A stretch of DNA of 64,000 bases. Origin: Gambelia wislizenii (Eukaryota > Chordata > Lepidosauria > Squamata > Crotaphytidae). The stretch is taken from NCBI GenBank assembly GCA_030847615.1, contig JAUMIR010000001.1, positions 367,714,687 through 367,778,686 on the forward strand, written 5' to 3'. Position numbers and translations under genes: made by a program. Shown in pieces: positions 51,689 to 62,990 of this stretch. How positions within the stretch are numbered: position 1 is the first letter of the stretch; each line of letters begins with the position of its first letter. The notes below the pieces were generated by a model. It worked only from the letters and a program-made list of their open reading frames with translations, ran no database searches and was not told the origin of the DNA.

Positions 51689-52604
51689 AATACCAAAAAT
51701 TTAATCACAGCAAGAATGTGTGTGTGTGTGTGGGGGAGATGTTTGAAGTATTAATATATTTTAATTTATCTTCTGCTTACTATGCCAAAACAAAACATCA
51801 AAATACATATTTAGGAACAAAACCATTAGGTAGCTACAGAAACTCCTTCTCTAACTTGAAATTTTTTAATCCAAACATGAAAATTTTGATTGCCACCAGA
51901 AAAGGTTTTGGTCTGGGAAGATAACAGCAAACTAGGTTAGACTCTAGCATAGGGTAGGAATCATGCTCTGCTGCAGATGTTCAATTGCAGCTCTTAGCAT
52001 TCCTCATAATTGGCAATGCTGCCTAGGGCTAATGGAAGGTGCAGTCCAACAGCAACATGGTTTCCCCCCTTCCAGGCCTAGAATCTGTTAAAAGAGCAGA
52101 AATCCACCTTGCTTACATCTGGATGGGAAGATGTCAGCTCTGGATCTACTGCAGGATTTGCAGATCTGTTAAATTGTTTAACAATGACAATGACAAAATT
52201 ATCCCCCCTAAATTAAAGTGCTGAAATGAAGAGAGTTTTGCACTAACTAGGCAGTGAGTATGGAAGAACTATAATTTCTGTCTAGATAATCAAAACACAT
52301 TCCTGGCCTCAACATCCTTAAGTACAAGCACCCTTCTTTTGCATCTGGCTCTGTTTGATGGATTTCAGCACCCATTTTTTTTTTAAAAAAACATAATAAA
52401 GTAGACCCCACAAGCCTGAGTCTGCCCATCCCTGCTCGACAGACACCACAGGAGCACACAGCTCCCCAGAGAAGAATAGGACAGAGTCAGTATGAAGGCT
52501 GGAGCATATTTAAAGTTTCCTTAAAATGCTCATTTCAACAAGAGCATCACAAAGACATATCTTGTTAAGTGTGTGTGTGTTATACAATTTAGAAACACAA
52601 TGAT
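51689..52604. other. RNF141 first intron, distal part
   Basis: Nothing beyond short GT runs (51717-51731, 52570-52580) is recognised. Confidence 0.45.
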
Positions 52605-52830
52605 TGTAGCCAGATCCACACTACACCAATAATTCAGTTGGAAACTGGATTATTTGCCATGGCTCCTCCCTATGGAATCGTGGGATTTGTAGTTTCACAA
52701 GGTCTTTAGCCTTCTCTGCCAAGGCGCGGTGGTGCCTCACCAAACTACAAATCCCAGGAACTCAGGGAGGAGCCGTGGCAAATAATCCAGTTTCAAAGTG
52801 GGTTGTTGGTGTAGTGTGGATCTGGCTACA
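52605..52830. mobile_element. Harbinger-like MITE next to the RNF141 promoter
   Basis: Perfect inverted ends TGTAGCCAGATCCACACTAC / GTAGTGTGGATCTGGCTACA with the same palindromic interior as 43286-43507 (GCCATGGCTCC, GGGATTTGTAGTTTCACAAG, CAAACTACAAATCCCAGG). No direct duplication is readable. It ends within a few bases of the CpG island. Confidence 0.75.
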
Positions 52831-52834
52831 GTGA

Positions 52835-53405
52835 ATGCGTGTACATCTCTCCCCCCACCAACCGCGCTCCTGCAAACCGTTCTGCCAGCCAGCCAGCCCA
52901 CAACTGACAAGAAACCAACAGGCACCAAACCTCCTTTTGGCGACCTCAGTGCCACACCCACCCGCCGACCCCCGCCTTTTCCTGTCCAGAGCCACCATCG
53001 TCACCCCGCCGCTCCTGCCTCCGCCTCGCAGTCCGAACAAGACAAGGATGAGGAGGGAGGGAGGGAGACGAGGGGACGGAAGAAGAGCCGCTCCCGCCCC
53101 CCCCCAAGAGAGGGGCTTCTGAGGAGGTGGGCAGGGGGCGGGGGTCCGTCTACCCCACTCCTCCCAGGCCTCAGACTCCAGCCCCACCGGGAACCTCACC
53201 CCCCAAGCCCCGGCATCCTGCTCCGGAGCGCAGAGGCCTCCCTCTCCTTCGCCGTAGCAACTTGGCCAGCGACGCGGAGGCGCAACATATGAGCCAACTG
53301 GGCTCCCGTCGCGTTTAGACTACGCGTCATCAACCCCCCTTCCGCTCTTCTCTCTTACGCCCGGCGGTTGCTAGGAGACCGAAAGACGCGGCCTTCGGCC
53401 TGGCC
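52835..53405 (-). promoter_or_regulatory. RNF141: CpG island and presumed RNF141 promoter with noncoding exon 1
   Basis: It is a dense CpG-rich, GC-rich block, unique among the non-repeat parts of the window, placed 3.5 kb upstream of the first RNF141 coding exon. No TATA box is evident. A possible exon-1 donor on the minus strand is GTGAGG at 53199-53194 (low confidence). Motifs near the upstream edge include GTTGCTAGGAGAC at 53367-53379, an RFX X-box-like site; a TGACGC half-CRE near 53323-53328 on the minus strand; and an ETS-type CTTCCGCT at 53338-53345. Open frames of 95-164 codons here follow from GC richness and are not called. Confidence 0.75.
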
Positions 53406-53656
53406 TCTCCTCCTCCTCCCCCAACGTATTAAAAAAAAAAGAAAAATCATCCCACTTCGGGAGAAAATAAAATAAAATAAATACTGTACATTTACGGTGC
53501 ATCACATTTTCTCATGCTGTAAATTACCTTCCGTCCCCACACCACACCACCAAGGCAGTTATTAAATTAACATACCTAGGGCATATTACTGACTACTACA
53601 GTCTTGTAAACATTATTTACAATAACGGAGACTAAAATAATAATAAATGCACAAAA

Positions 53657-53937
53657 CAGGGTTTCTCAACCAGGGTTCCCTGGCAGTCTAGAGTTCCACA
53701 AGAGGTTGCTAAGGATTTCGCGAGATATTGAGATGGGAGGGGGGGAAATATAAAGCATCTTTTTTTTTTAATCAGCGCGCTTGCAGAAAGCGTGGGATGA
53801 GTCCTTCCTAAATCTTCGTTTGCGAAGAAAAGCCAGAGAGAGAGAGAGGTAGATATAATAATTTTCAAGCAGGGGTTCCCTGAGACCTGAAAATTATTTC
53901 AAGGGTTCCACCAGGGTAAAAAGGTTGAGAAAGGCTG
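53657..53937. mobile_element. hAT-type MITE (CAGGGTTTCTCAACC ends)
   Basis: Ends CAGGGTTTCTCAACC and GGTTGAGAAAGGCTG are inverted repeats with one mismatch. Subterminal AGGGTTCCCTGG and GGGTTCCACCAGGGT are typical of this hAT family. No matching 8-bp flanks are seen. Confidence 0.7.
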
Positions 53938-53994
53938 TATGAGATTAATGGACATTCTAATTTATTAGGGTGGAAGAAAAACACCTAAAACTTA

Positions 53995-54236
53995 TAATAA
54001 TAATAATAATAATAATAAAATTTTATTTATATCCCGCCCCTCTGCAACGCAATCGGGGCGGCTTACAATATAAAAACCCCATAGTCACAATACCCTAGCC
54101 CACCCACCCCTTAAAATAATATTAAATTACAAAGGATTAAAAACATGGATTAATTAAAATATATATAAATTAGAAGAAAAAATTTTAAAACATACAATCA
54201 TAGCCTAGAAAGGGCAGCTGAGTCTTGGGCCGGGAT
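53995..54236 (-). mobile_element. L2-type LINE 3' end
   Basis: (AAT)n tail, then TTTATATCCCGCCCCTCTGC and GGGGCGGCTTACAATAT, the L2 3' terminus in reverse. Only about 240 bp are present. Confidence 0.8.
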
Positions 54237-54882
54237 AATTATTCAGGAAACTTGCATTCGGATTATAAAATATGCTTCAATGTAACCCTCGTTTAAAAAA
54301 AACAAACATTTGTTTTCTTCCATTGACAGATAAAATAACAGCAGTATGAGGCATATCTGAATTGACTTTAAATTTTCACTGTTCCCAAAACGTGGTATTA
54401 TTCTGGTGGAGCAGCTGTCAGGATCCAACCCTTTTTCTCCTTGTGTAAAACAGGTAGATATATATATCTACGATATTTAAATTTGTGACCTGTTACATTG
54501 CTCAAAATGATGTTAATATGTCAGTGAGTTGTGCCCAAGATGAATAAACATGGCCACAGCTTACAGTCCAGCTTATTTTTGCTATGAAGTGTAACTTTCT
54601 ATGAATAATTTGAAATGTCATGGGCAGAATTTGGGAAGTTACTTTCTAAAAGTAATTTGCTTCTGTTACATATAGCATTTAACAGGCAATGCATTTTTTA
54701 TGCAATGCTGAAAATGTCACTGTGTTACTCATATCATTATGTTTTTCCCTTTTGTTACTTTTCCAAATAATAAACCTTAGGATTGCTAAGGGAATGTTAA
54801 AAAACTTGGAAAATGTCTCAAAAATGCCCTTTAAAAGGCAGCTTTTATATATAACCAGGCAAGTTGTTTCTAGACATTATTA

Positions 54883-55635
54883 GGCCTGTCTACACTATCA
54901 AATACCCCTAATTCCCATCTGAATGCCCCTGAATCTGCTGTGACCAGGCCATACGTGGCATGGCCATTCCCCTGAATCTGGGGCTATCTGGCCACACATG
55001 GCATGGCCCAGAATCACACCATTTCCAGGGTACATTACAAGGATGCACATTATGTGGGATTTGGGGATTTACGCAGAGTTTCGTCCACTGCCACTGCTGT
55101 TGGTACTTACTAAGACCAATTTTAAGGCTCTGAATGCAGTTCCTGGCTGAAGGGACAGGTTTTCTCCCTTCCCCAGCTCGGCAGTGCTTGCCTCCACCCG
55201 CTTGCCTGTCGCTTCCTTGGAAGTGCTTCTGTCACTTTCTTAAAACACAGTAAATGTCAATGGTGGTGGTGGTGGCGGTGGCGGTTGAAATTTTGCAGGG
55301 ACAGTGGAGACATATCCCTGCAGAGTACAGTTGTCCCTCCACATTCACAGATTTGGCATTCACGGATTTAAGTATTCACGGCTTGAAAATATTCTTAAAA
55401 AAAAATAATAATCCAAAAAGCAAACCTTGATTTTGCCATCTTATATAAGGGACACCATTTTGCTATGCCATTGCATCTAATGGGACTTGAGTATTCATGG
55501 ATTTGGGTATTCACGGGGGGTCCTGGAACTAAACCCCAGCAAATGCGAAGGGGCAACTGTATAATAATGTTCAGGGCTTCGGGGGGAGTGCAGGGGAATC
55601 CATTCTGAGTTATTGCCCCACATGTAGACAAGCCC
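54883..55635. mobile_element. Harbinger-like element with TTA duplication, containing a nested MITE
   Basis: The left end GGCCTGTCTACAC and the right end, whose reverse complement is GGGCTTGTCTACATG, are inverted repeats. TTA is at 54880-54882 and 55636-55638. The interior contains repeated GGCCA(T/C)ACGTGGCATGGCC-type segments near 54945-55005. The Tigger-like MITE at 55328 is inserted within. Confidence 0.65.
55328..55559. mobile_element. Tigger/pogo-like MITE, well preserved
   Basis: Ends CAGTTGTCCCTCCACATTC and the reverse complement of CAGTTGCCCCTTCGCATTT, flanked by TA at 55326-55327 and 55560-55561. It is nearly collinear with 2043-2271. Confidence 0.9.
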
Positions 55636-55638
55636 TTA

Positions 55639-56439
55639 CATTTAAAGGAAGTAGATGAAGTATGATGGGAAAACTGACCCACAGGGGTTGTTGACCAGCT
55701 AGCCAATAGTCATTTGTTGCACAACCTCTTTCTAATTCATGTTGTGTTTTTAACTATGTGGAAATTAATTTAATGGTCATAGAAGAGGATGATCAACAGT
55801 AATTTGACATGCTTCCAAAAATAAATAAATAAATCATAGACAACACACTTTGAAAACGACAGAACATGGCAAGATGATATTGAAAAACTGATGTTGGCTG
55901 GCCATGTACAATATGGCCTTGCTAAAGGGAGGAGGAGGAACTGTTTGCAATCAAACTTGGCTTAACAGTAAGCAATCTTGTTGAAGAAAGTAGAACAACC
56001 TCTCCTTTTCTATAAAGGTAAGCAAACATCTGTGGGCCAGGTCTGCATATATTGGGTTGGATCCAGTGTTCCCATGTACAGAACTGTGTTCACAGAATGT
56101 TGCTAGTAAAAGAAGGGAGAAGGTGATCCCTCCCCTGCCCACCACCTAGTTCTTCCTTTCCCCTGGAAATGCCACAAGATTGGAGAACCCAAGCATTGAT
56201 TGAAGCGGTGCTGAAGTCTGAAAGGAGAATCAACAGAAATAGATTTCTTCCTTTCTTCTAATGGGGCATCTGTTAGATATACTGCTCTATCATGAACAAA
56301 GCCAGATATCCACAGTTGCTGAAGGGCTACTCTGAATCCAACCCACTAATATTAATAAATGGCAAAAATTGTAATTTTCTGTTCAATGGAACCAGCTATT
56401 CTTTGTGTAGGTGTTTCAGGTATTTCCTGCAGGAGATGA
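55639..56439. other. Intergenic, nothing recognised
   Basis: No coding or repeat signature seen. Confidence 0.4.
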
Positions 56440-56525
56440 TTTCCTCTCTCTCTCTGGCTTTTCTTCGCAGACAAAGATTTAGGAAGGACTCATCCCGCGC
56501 TTTCTGCAAGCGTGCTGATGACTAA
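56440..56525 (-). repeat. Inverted relative of the hAT MITE interior
   Basis: About 80 bp (CTCTCTCTCTGGCTTTTCTTCG to TTTCTGCAAGCGTGCTGATG) is a near-exact reverse complement of 53770-53855, with only a few differences. It is probably a fragment of another copy of the same hAT element in the opposite orientation. Confidence 0.65.
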
Positions 56526-56702
56526 AAAGGCCAATCCGAGATAAACAAGTCCAGTTGCAGAAAGCACAGCAGAATAATAATAATAATAATAATAATAAAA
56601 TTTATTTATATACTGCCCTTTGGTAATCCAATCAGGGCGGTTCACAACATTAAAAAACCATACAAGTAAAACAATATACTCCCTTCCCCCCCTAAAAAGT
56701 TA

Positions 56703-57272
56703 TTAAATCAATTTACAAATTAAAACAACAATTAAAACATTTGATAAAAACACATACCTGCATTTGGACAATAGGTCCCCAGCGATATTCAGTTCTGTTA
56801 ACAAAGGAGGCTGTGGGGACTCTCTTGAAGGAGGAGGGGTTCCCGAGGCCAGGATAATGTATTCTGGAAAGGCCTGGCGGAAGAGATCGGTCTTGGCAGC
56901 CTTTTTAAAGCTGTCCAAAGATGTCAATAGACGGATCTCATCCTGCAGGCTGTTCCATAGTCTGGGGGCGACAACAGAAAAAGCCCTCTGGGAGGTAGCC
57001 GAAAGCCTCCATTTTTGAGGCTGTAGCAAATTCCTCCCAGAGGACTGGAGTGCATGGGGGGGATTATAAGAGAGGAGACGGTCCCTGAGGTAGCTTGGAC
57101 CCAAGCCATTTATGGCTTTAAAGGTGATAACCAACACCTTATACTGGGCCCGGAAACCAATAGGCAGCCAATGGAGGGACCTCAAAACCGGAGTGATGTG
57201 GTTCCTCCTAGATGTTCCTGAAACAAGCCTGCCACCATATTTTGTACTAACTGTAGTTTCTGAACCAAGCAT
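56703..57272 (-). pseudogene. L2 ORF2 C-terminal region in shifted frame
   Basis: It carries GTSRRNHITPVLRSLHWLPI, LVITFKAINGLGPSYL and VVAPRLWNSLQDEIR, the standard L2 C-terminal domain. It overlaps the end of the main frame at 57182-57272, so one small indel separates the two. Confidence 0.85.
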
Positions 57273-59896
57273 AAGGGTAGCCCCATGTAAAGTGCATTAC
57301 AGAAGTCTAGGCGTGAGATTACCAGCACGTGAACGATGGTCTCGAGGTCCCTTGCTTCCAGAAAAGGGTGCCGCTGGCGTATCAGCCGAAGCTGATAACA
57401 GCCGCTCCTGACTGTCGCATTTACCTGATTTATCATCAGGAGCGACGAGTCAAGGAGCACCCCCATACTGCGAACACAGTCACTGGAGGAGAGTGTGACC
57501 CCATCCAGGACTGGAGATTGCAACCCAATTCTTGGTTTCGGGGCTGCTACTGTGAGCACCTCTGTCTTGTCCGGATTCAGTTTCAATCTGTTTTTCCTCA
57601 TCCAGCCCATTACCGCCTGAAGACATTCATTGAGAGAAGAGATGTTATTGGAATTCGAGACCGATGAAAGAGATACGGAGAAATAGATCTGAGTGTCATC
57701 AGCATACTGATAACACCCAGCTCCATAACTCTGAATAATCTTACCCAGCGGCTTCATATAGATGTTAAATAACATCGGGGACAGGATAGCTCCCTGTGGA
57801 ACTCCCCAGGTGAGCTCTCTTTTGCTTGAACAACTGTCCCCAAGCAGCACTCTCTGGGACCTGCCCGAGAGGTAGGACCGGAACCACTGCAATGCAGTGC
57901 CTCTGATACCCAACCCCCTCAGGCAGTCCAAGAGGATGCCATGATCTATGGTATCGAAAGCCGCTGAGAGGTCTAAGAGCACCAACAGGGTCACATTACC
58001 CCTGTCGATGTTCAGATGCAGATCATTGGTCAAGGCAACCATGGCAGTCTCAACCCCAAAGCCTGTCCTGAAGCCGGTTTGAAATGGGTCTAGATAATCG
58101 GTTTCATCCAAGATAGCTTGGAGTTGAAGAGCAACCGCCCTCTCAATCACATTGCTCAGAAATGGCAACAAAGAAACAGGCCTGTAGTTACTCATAACCA
58201 GGGGATCCAGGGAAGGTTTTTTCAGAAGCGGCCTAATAGCTGCTTCCTTCAGACAAGATGGAACATGTCCTTCCCTGAAGGAAGCATTGATGATATCCAT
58301 GAGGAATCTCCTCAACGCTCCCCCCCCCCGGACGGCCAGACATGATGGGCAAGGGTCGAGAGAGCAAGTTGTTTTCCTCACCCTACCAAGCAGCTTGTCC
58401 ACATCCTCAGTACTCACAAATTGGAGCTGATCCAGAATAACTTCATCGACAGAGTCGCTGGACGTCTCTACTATGGTTTCTGTTAAAACATTGGTGTCTA
58501 AGTTGGCTCTTATCTGAGAGATTTTATCTGTGAAGAAGTTGTTAAACGCGTAACAGCAGGCCGATGTCGGGTTAAGTAAGGGATTCAGCACAGGGGGTAC
58601 CTGTGTTAGCTCCCTCACCACCCAAAACAGCTCTGCTGGACGGGATTCTGCAGACGCAATATGTGCAGAGGGGAAAGATCTCTGCGCTGCATGTATTGCC
58701 TCCCGATAGGACCAAAGAAAGTTCCTATGGTGAGTTCTGTCAGATAAGAGTCGAGTTTTCCGCCACATGCGCTCTAGTCGTTGTCCAAACTGCTTCATTC
58801 TCCTAACCTCTGGTGTGTACCATGGCTTACGGTTTGAAGCGAATTGGCAAGGACGCTTGGGAGCAATCATGTCAATAGCCCTGCCAAGATCAGTGTTCCA
58901 AATACTGACAGGGTCACCGGCATTCCCAACCATTAAACCCTCTAAGGCTTTCTGGAATCCACTTGGCTCCATTAGCCTTCTAGGGCGGACCAATCTAATG
59001 GGTCCACCACCCCTGGTGGGGTAGATACAAATTCTAAGTTCCACCTTGACCAGGAAATGATCCGACCATGACAATGCGGAGGTATTTACAATCTCTGCCC
59101 ACGGATATTCCTGTTCCGTACTGAAGACTGCATCGAGCGTATGACCTGCACAATGTGTGGGCCCGACGACCAATTGGGATAGGCCCATGTTTGTCACGGT
59201 CTCCATGAACTCCCGAGCCGCGCCTGTTAGACTGGTCTCGAGAGGAATGTAGAAGTCTCCCAAAACTAAAAGTCTGGGAGACTCCAACAACAGCTCCAAG
59301 TCCAGCTGTGTCAGCTCAGTCAGGGAATCTACTAGACAACGGGGTGGTCGGTAGACTAGCAGAATCCCCAAACTATCCCTGGTCCTCAGGCTAAGGTGCA
59401 TACAGTCGAAGTGGATTGTGTTCCGGACAGGTATCCTGGTCAAGATCAAGCTATTCTTGTGAACCAGAGCAACTCCGCCCCCCCGCCCACTTCCTCTCAC
59501 TTGCTCACTGACAGAGTACCCAGCTGGGAGGGCCTGTGTCCAGGTAACCGCACTATCCTCTCCCAGCCAGGTCTCTGTGAAGCAAGCCAGGTCAGTGTCC
59601 TCATCCATGAGGAGATCATGGATGATATGGGTCTTGTTCTTGACCGACCTGGCATTGCAGAGGAGCAGAGTGAGGTTCTGTGGAATGGCTGGTCTACTCT
59701 CCAAGCCATTCTGGGAAACAGAGGGAACTGAAGGCGGGATAGCTTTCAAACAGCGATCCCGTCTTCTTTTGTAACATTTGTTTGCTCTGTTCCAGCCATA
59801 CCTCCCATTCCCCTGCACAACTCCTATAGCCGCCCCCACCTCATTCCCAAGAAGGTCTCCTTGGGTGATGTTTCCAGGTTGTGATTCTTTCTGCAT
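57182..59896 (-). pseudogene. L2 ORF2: apurinic endonuclease and reverse transcriptase
   Basis: 904 codons are open. The endonuclease spans about residues 75-310: LLLCNARSVKNKT, TETWLGED, VYRPP, LGDFYIPLE, TLDAVFS and the SWSDHFLV catalytic block. The expected Asn of the GDFN motif is Tyr here, which should damage endonuclease activity. The RT spans about 500-800: NYRPVSLLPF, DLSAAFDTIDHGILLD, GVPQGAILSPMLFNIYM, YQYADDTQIYF and LNPDKTEVL; the catalytic Asp residues are intact. The frame ends early at LQLVQNMVAG, and the C-terminal region continues in another frame at 56703-57272. Confidence 0.9.
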
Positions 59897-60178
59897 TGTC
59901 GTTTCTCTTCAAGACTTGTTCGGCGTGAGTTCCCAAATAAGGCTGCAGCATTGTGGATAGTGTGTCTCCATGCTTCCCGATGTGAGGCCAGGACGGACCA
60001 TTCCAATTGGTAGGCTAAAACAGATTATTATCTGTCTTTTAAGGCTTCTCATAATGAGGCAAATGTATTAAGAAGTTGCTGTACTTATTGCTGTAGCTCC
60101 TGGGCTTTAAAAAATAATCCATTGTTTTTGTTGTCCTAGACTATTTTCTGGCAATTACTGGCATGAGTTACAACACCA

Positions 60179-60430
60179 GGGAGCCCTGGTGATGCAGTGG
60201 TTAAATGCCAGTACTGCAAGCCACCACGTTCCAAGTTCGATTCCAGCGGCTCCATAGTTCACTCAGCCTTCCATCCTTTCGAAGGTCGGTAAATTGAGTA
60301 CCCAGCTTGTGGGGGCAATTAGCTAACACACATTGGAAACTGTTTAATGCAGTGTAGATGTGTAAATAGCTATTGCTTAAAACAATTTGTAAGCCGCTCT
60401 GATAGCCTTGTGGCTGAAGAGCGGGGTATA
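60179..60430 (+). mobile_element. tRNA-derived SINE with L2-like tail (SINE2 type)
   Basis: Head GGAGCCCTGGTGATGCAGTG with TAAATGCCAGTACTGCAAGC and B-box GTTCGATTCCAG, body with CCTTTCGAAGGTCGGTAAA and TGGGGGCAATTAGC, and a 3' end AAGCCGCTCTGATAGCC to GGGGTATAAATAAC that matches L2 3' ends. This fits a SINE mobilised by L2, as for the Anolis SINE2/LINE2 pair. Confidence 0.85.
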
Positions 60431-60560
60431 AATAACAAAATAAATAAAATAAAATAAAATAAAATAAAATAAAATAAAATAAAATAAAATAAATAAAATA
60501 AAATAAATAAAATAAAATAAATAAAATAAAATAAAATTAAAAATAAATAAATAAATTTTA
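60431..60560. repeat. (AAAAT)n / (AAAT)n tail array
   Basis: An expanded pentanucleotide array directly following the SINE, about 120 bp of AAAAT with AAAT variants. Confidence 0.9.
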
Positions 60561-62220
60561 TTCCAGCCTTCGAGTGAGTTTCGTTATAATTCCAAGTCAT
60601 ACAGCAACAACAACAACAAAATCTTTCTCTTCTCCTTTCTCTTTTAAAAACATTTTTTTTAGAGTTATAATGCTCTAAGTGGATCAGTGAAATAGACTTT
60701 TGCATTGTAGCAATACAACTCTAAGAATTTTAAAAGAACATCAGAGAAAAGAAAAATTGCCCTAGTGCAGATCCAAGTAGTCACTACAGACAGGCCCCCA
60801 AAAGAATGGAGCAAGTTGATGAGGAGACAACAACCAGCAAAACCAAAGGAACAATGTCATTACAACTCTTGCTTCTTCAGACCAATCTGAAAGAGCCTTA
60901 AGGTAAGTCAAGTGGGCTGCTGGAATATTCTGTTAAGAACTGTGTTTCTTGAATCTTGGCTACTGACTTGGGCTCTACAGATAAGTTGGTAATATAGGGA
61001 GGTAATTGTAGTATGTGGGGAAATAATCATTGTAATGTAAAAGCAATCTTGTGTACCTCATTCACATCCTAAGATAAGTCTAGGGGTTTTCCCTGCATGC
61101 TTTTGTTCTCCCAAAATTCCCTTTCTCTTATTTCACTGGGCACTTCCAGCCAACTGGAGTGCTGGGTCATTCCACACATGACCTAATTTAAATGTTATTG
61201 CTCTGTGTAAGTTCTCTTTTAAGTTAGAGTCTCCATGAGGCTTTAGCCTTCTTACTCCATCTTAAGCCATCTTAAGCTATACCATCTTTCCTGTAACCAT
61301 GCCATGATGTCTCACCATGCAGCCTTCTACCGCTGTAGGCTGGGTGAGTTTTCGTACCCTAAATACCATTAGTTAGTTAGGAACCTCTTTTTTAAAGTTT
61401 GTTTTAGTATGTAGATTGAGATTGGTATACCTTCAGTAAACTTTTGATTTGCATTTTAAACTGACTCCTTTGTTTTGTGATGAGTCTAATTTAACTGAGT
61501 AATCTCAGACCTCTGAACACACCTTTTTAATGTTAATTGAGCTTTTGTCTGCATTCCTAAGTTGCACTCTGCATGAAGTTAAAAGTAAATGAATGATTTT
61601 TAAACTCTTTTTTAAAGAAGATAATTTTTGTTGCTTTTTAAAAGGACTAGATCCTGGAATTTTTAATACAATTTTATTTTTTAGACTCATTACTCCTACA
61701 GTAATTTATACAATTGTGTGGCAGGATTCTACAAGCAAAAGCCAACAGCTGAATTCCTCTTCAGTATTAGAGGGAGCAGGGGATGGGACTCCCTCATTGC
61801 ATTTACCTCTGAATTTCTTTGCTAGGCATGATTTAAATCAGGGTTGGGTAATACCAGCTTGTAGACCATATGCACATCTGCTAACCATTTGTGGGTGTTT
61901 CCTTATGGTCTGTTACTGAATTTGCTACCGAGGTGGAAAGAAAAAGCAAAATATTTTTGTCATCACCACCACTACTGTGGTAGTAAATTCTACAGTGGTG
62001 ACTGAGCGGGGAGGGCCCTAGTCCTAGGTATTTGCCCAACCTTACTTACACCCAGATATTCCATGTACATCCAAAACCGATTCACATATATACAGCCCTT
62101 CTTGAGAAGTACTGTAACATTTTAGAGAGATTTGAAAGGCAGAAGTATTAATGGCAATTAGTAGGTAGTGAGTCCCAATGCACTTTCTTTGGATCTTATA
62201 ACATTTACCTTATTTACCAT
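60561..62220. other. Intergenic, nothing assigned
   Basis: No exon or secure repeat recognised. CAGGGTTGGGTAATACCAGC at 61842 resembles a hAT-type end without a partner. Confidence 0.4.
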
Positions 62221-62990
62221 TCATAGAATCACAGAATCTTAGAATCATAGAGTTGAAAGAGACCACAAGGGCCATCTAGTCCGACCCCCTGCCATGCAGG
62301 AATATCCAAAGTACTCCTGACAGATGGCCATCCAGCCTCTGTTTAAAAACCTCCAAAGGAGATTCCACTGCGGAACAGCTCTTATGGTCAGGAAGTTCTT
62401 CCTAAAGTTTAGGTGGAACCTCTTTTTCTATAGATTGAGTCCATTGCTCTGTGTCCTTGTCTCTGGAGCAGCAGAAAACAAGCTTGCTCTATCCTCAGTG
62501 TGACATCCCTTCAACTATTTAAACATGGCTATCATGTCACCTCTCAACCTTCTCTTCTCCAGGCTAAACATACCCAGTTCCCTAAGCCTTTCCTGATAGG
62601 GCATGGCTTCCAGACTTCCCACCATTTTGGTCGCCCTCCTCTGGACATGTTCCAGCTTCTCAATATCCTTCTTGAATTGCGGTGCCCAGAACTGGACACA
62701 GTATTCCAGGTGAGGTCTGACCAAAGCAGAATAGAGTGGCACTATTACTTCTCTCGATCTAGACACTATACTTCTATTAATGCAGCCTAGAATGGCATTG
62801 GCTTTTTAGCTGCTGCAGCACTCTACTGACTCATGTTCAGCATGTGGTCCACTAAGACTCCTAAATCCCTTCACATGTACTGCCATCAAACGAGGTGTCA
62901 CCCATTCTATACATGTGCATTTCATTTTTACCAGTTTCTTGACCAGTTTATCATGGCATGGAATATAGACTTGGTACCCTATCCTGTGTA
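62221..62990 (-). mobile_element. CR1-type LINE, 3' fragment
   Basis: On the minus strand the frame 62515-62766 encodes [49 protein letters not shown] and [20 protein letters not shown], the CR1 RT C-terminus. The 3' end at 62221 carries tandem ATTCTGTGATTCTATG-type repeats. It is related to 50670-51385. Confidence 0.85.

Larger units (their letters stand above)
56572..60006 (-). mobile_element. Nearly complete L2-type LINE
   Basis: The 3' end is an (AAT)n tail at 56572-56597 with TTTATTTATATACTGCCC. ORF2 follows on the minus strand from 59896 with one visible frameshift near 57180-57270. It is the longest and least damaged LINE in the window. The 5' limit near 60006 is approximate; a short frame at 59824-60006 may be remains of an upstream ORF. 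No target duplication was identified. Confidence 0.85.

Noticed and set aside
52762..53292. Open frames of 145 and 164 codons on both strands
   Set aside because: They fall in the CpG island and adjoining MITE, have low-complexity Pro/Arg content, and are explained by GC richness. No homologous protein is recognised.
53770..56525. Inverted 80-bp pair taken as a local inverted duplication
   Set aside because: One member lies within a hAT-type MITE, so two independent copies of one repeat family explain it better.
60179..60260. Possible tRNA gene
   Set aside because: The A- and B-box like segments continue into a SINE body with an L2-type tail, and a cloverleaf does not form convincingly.
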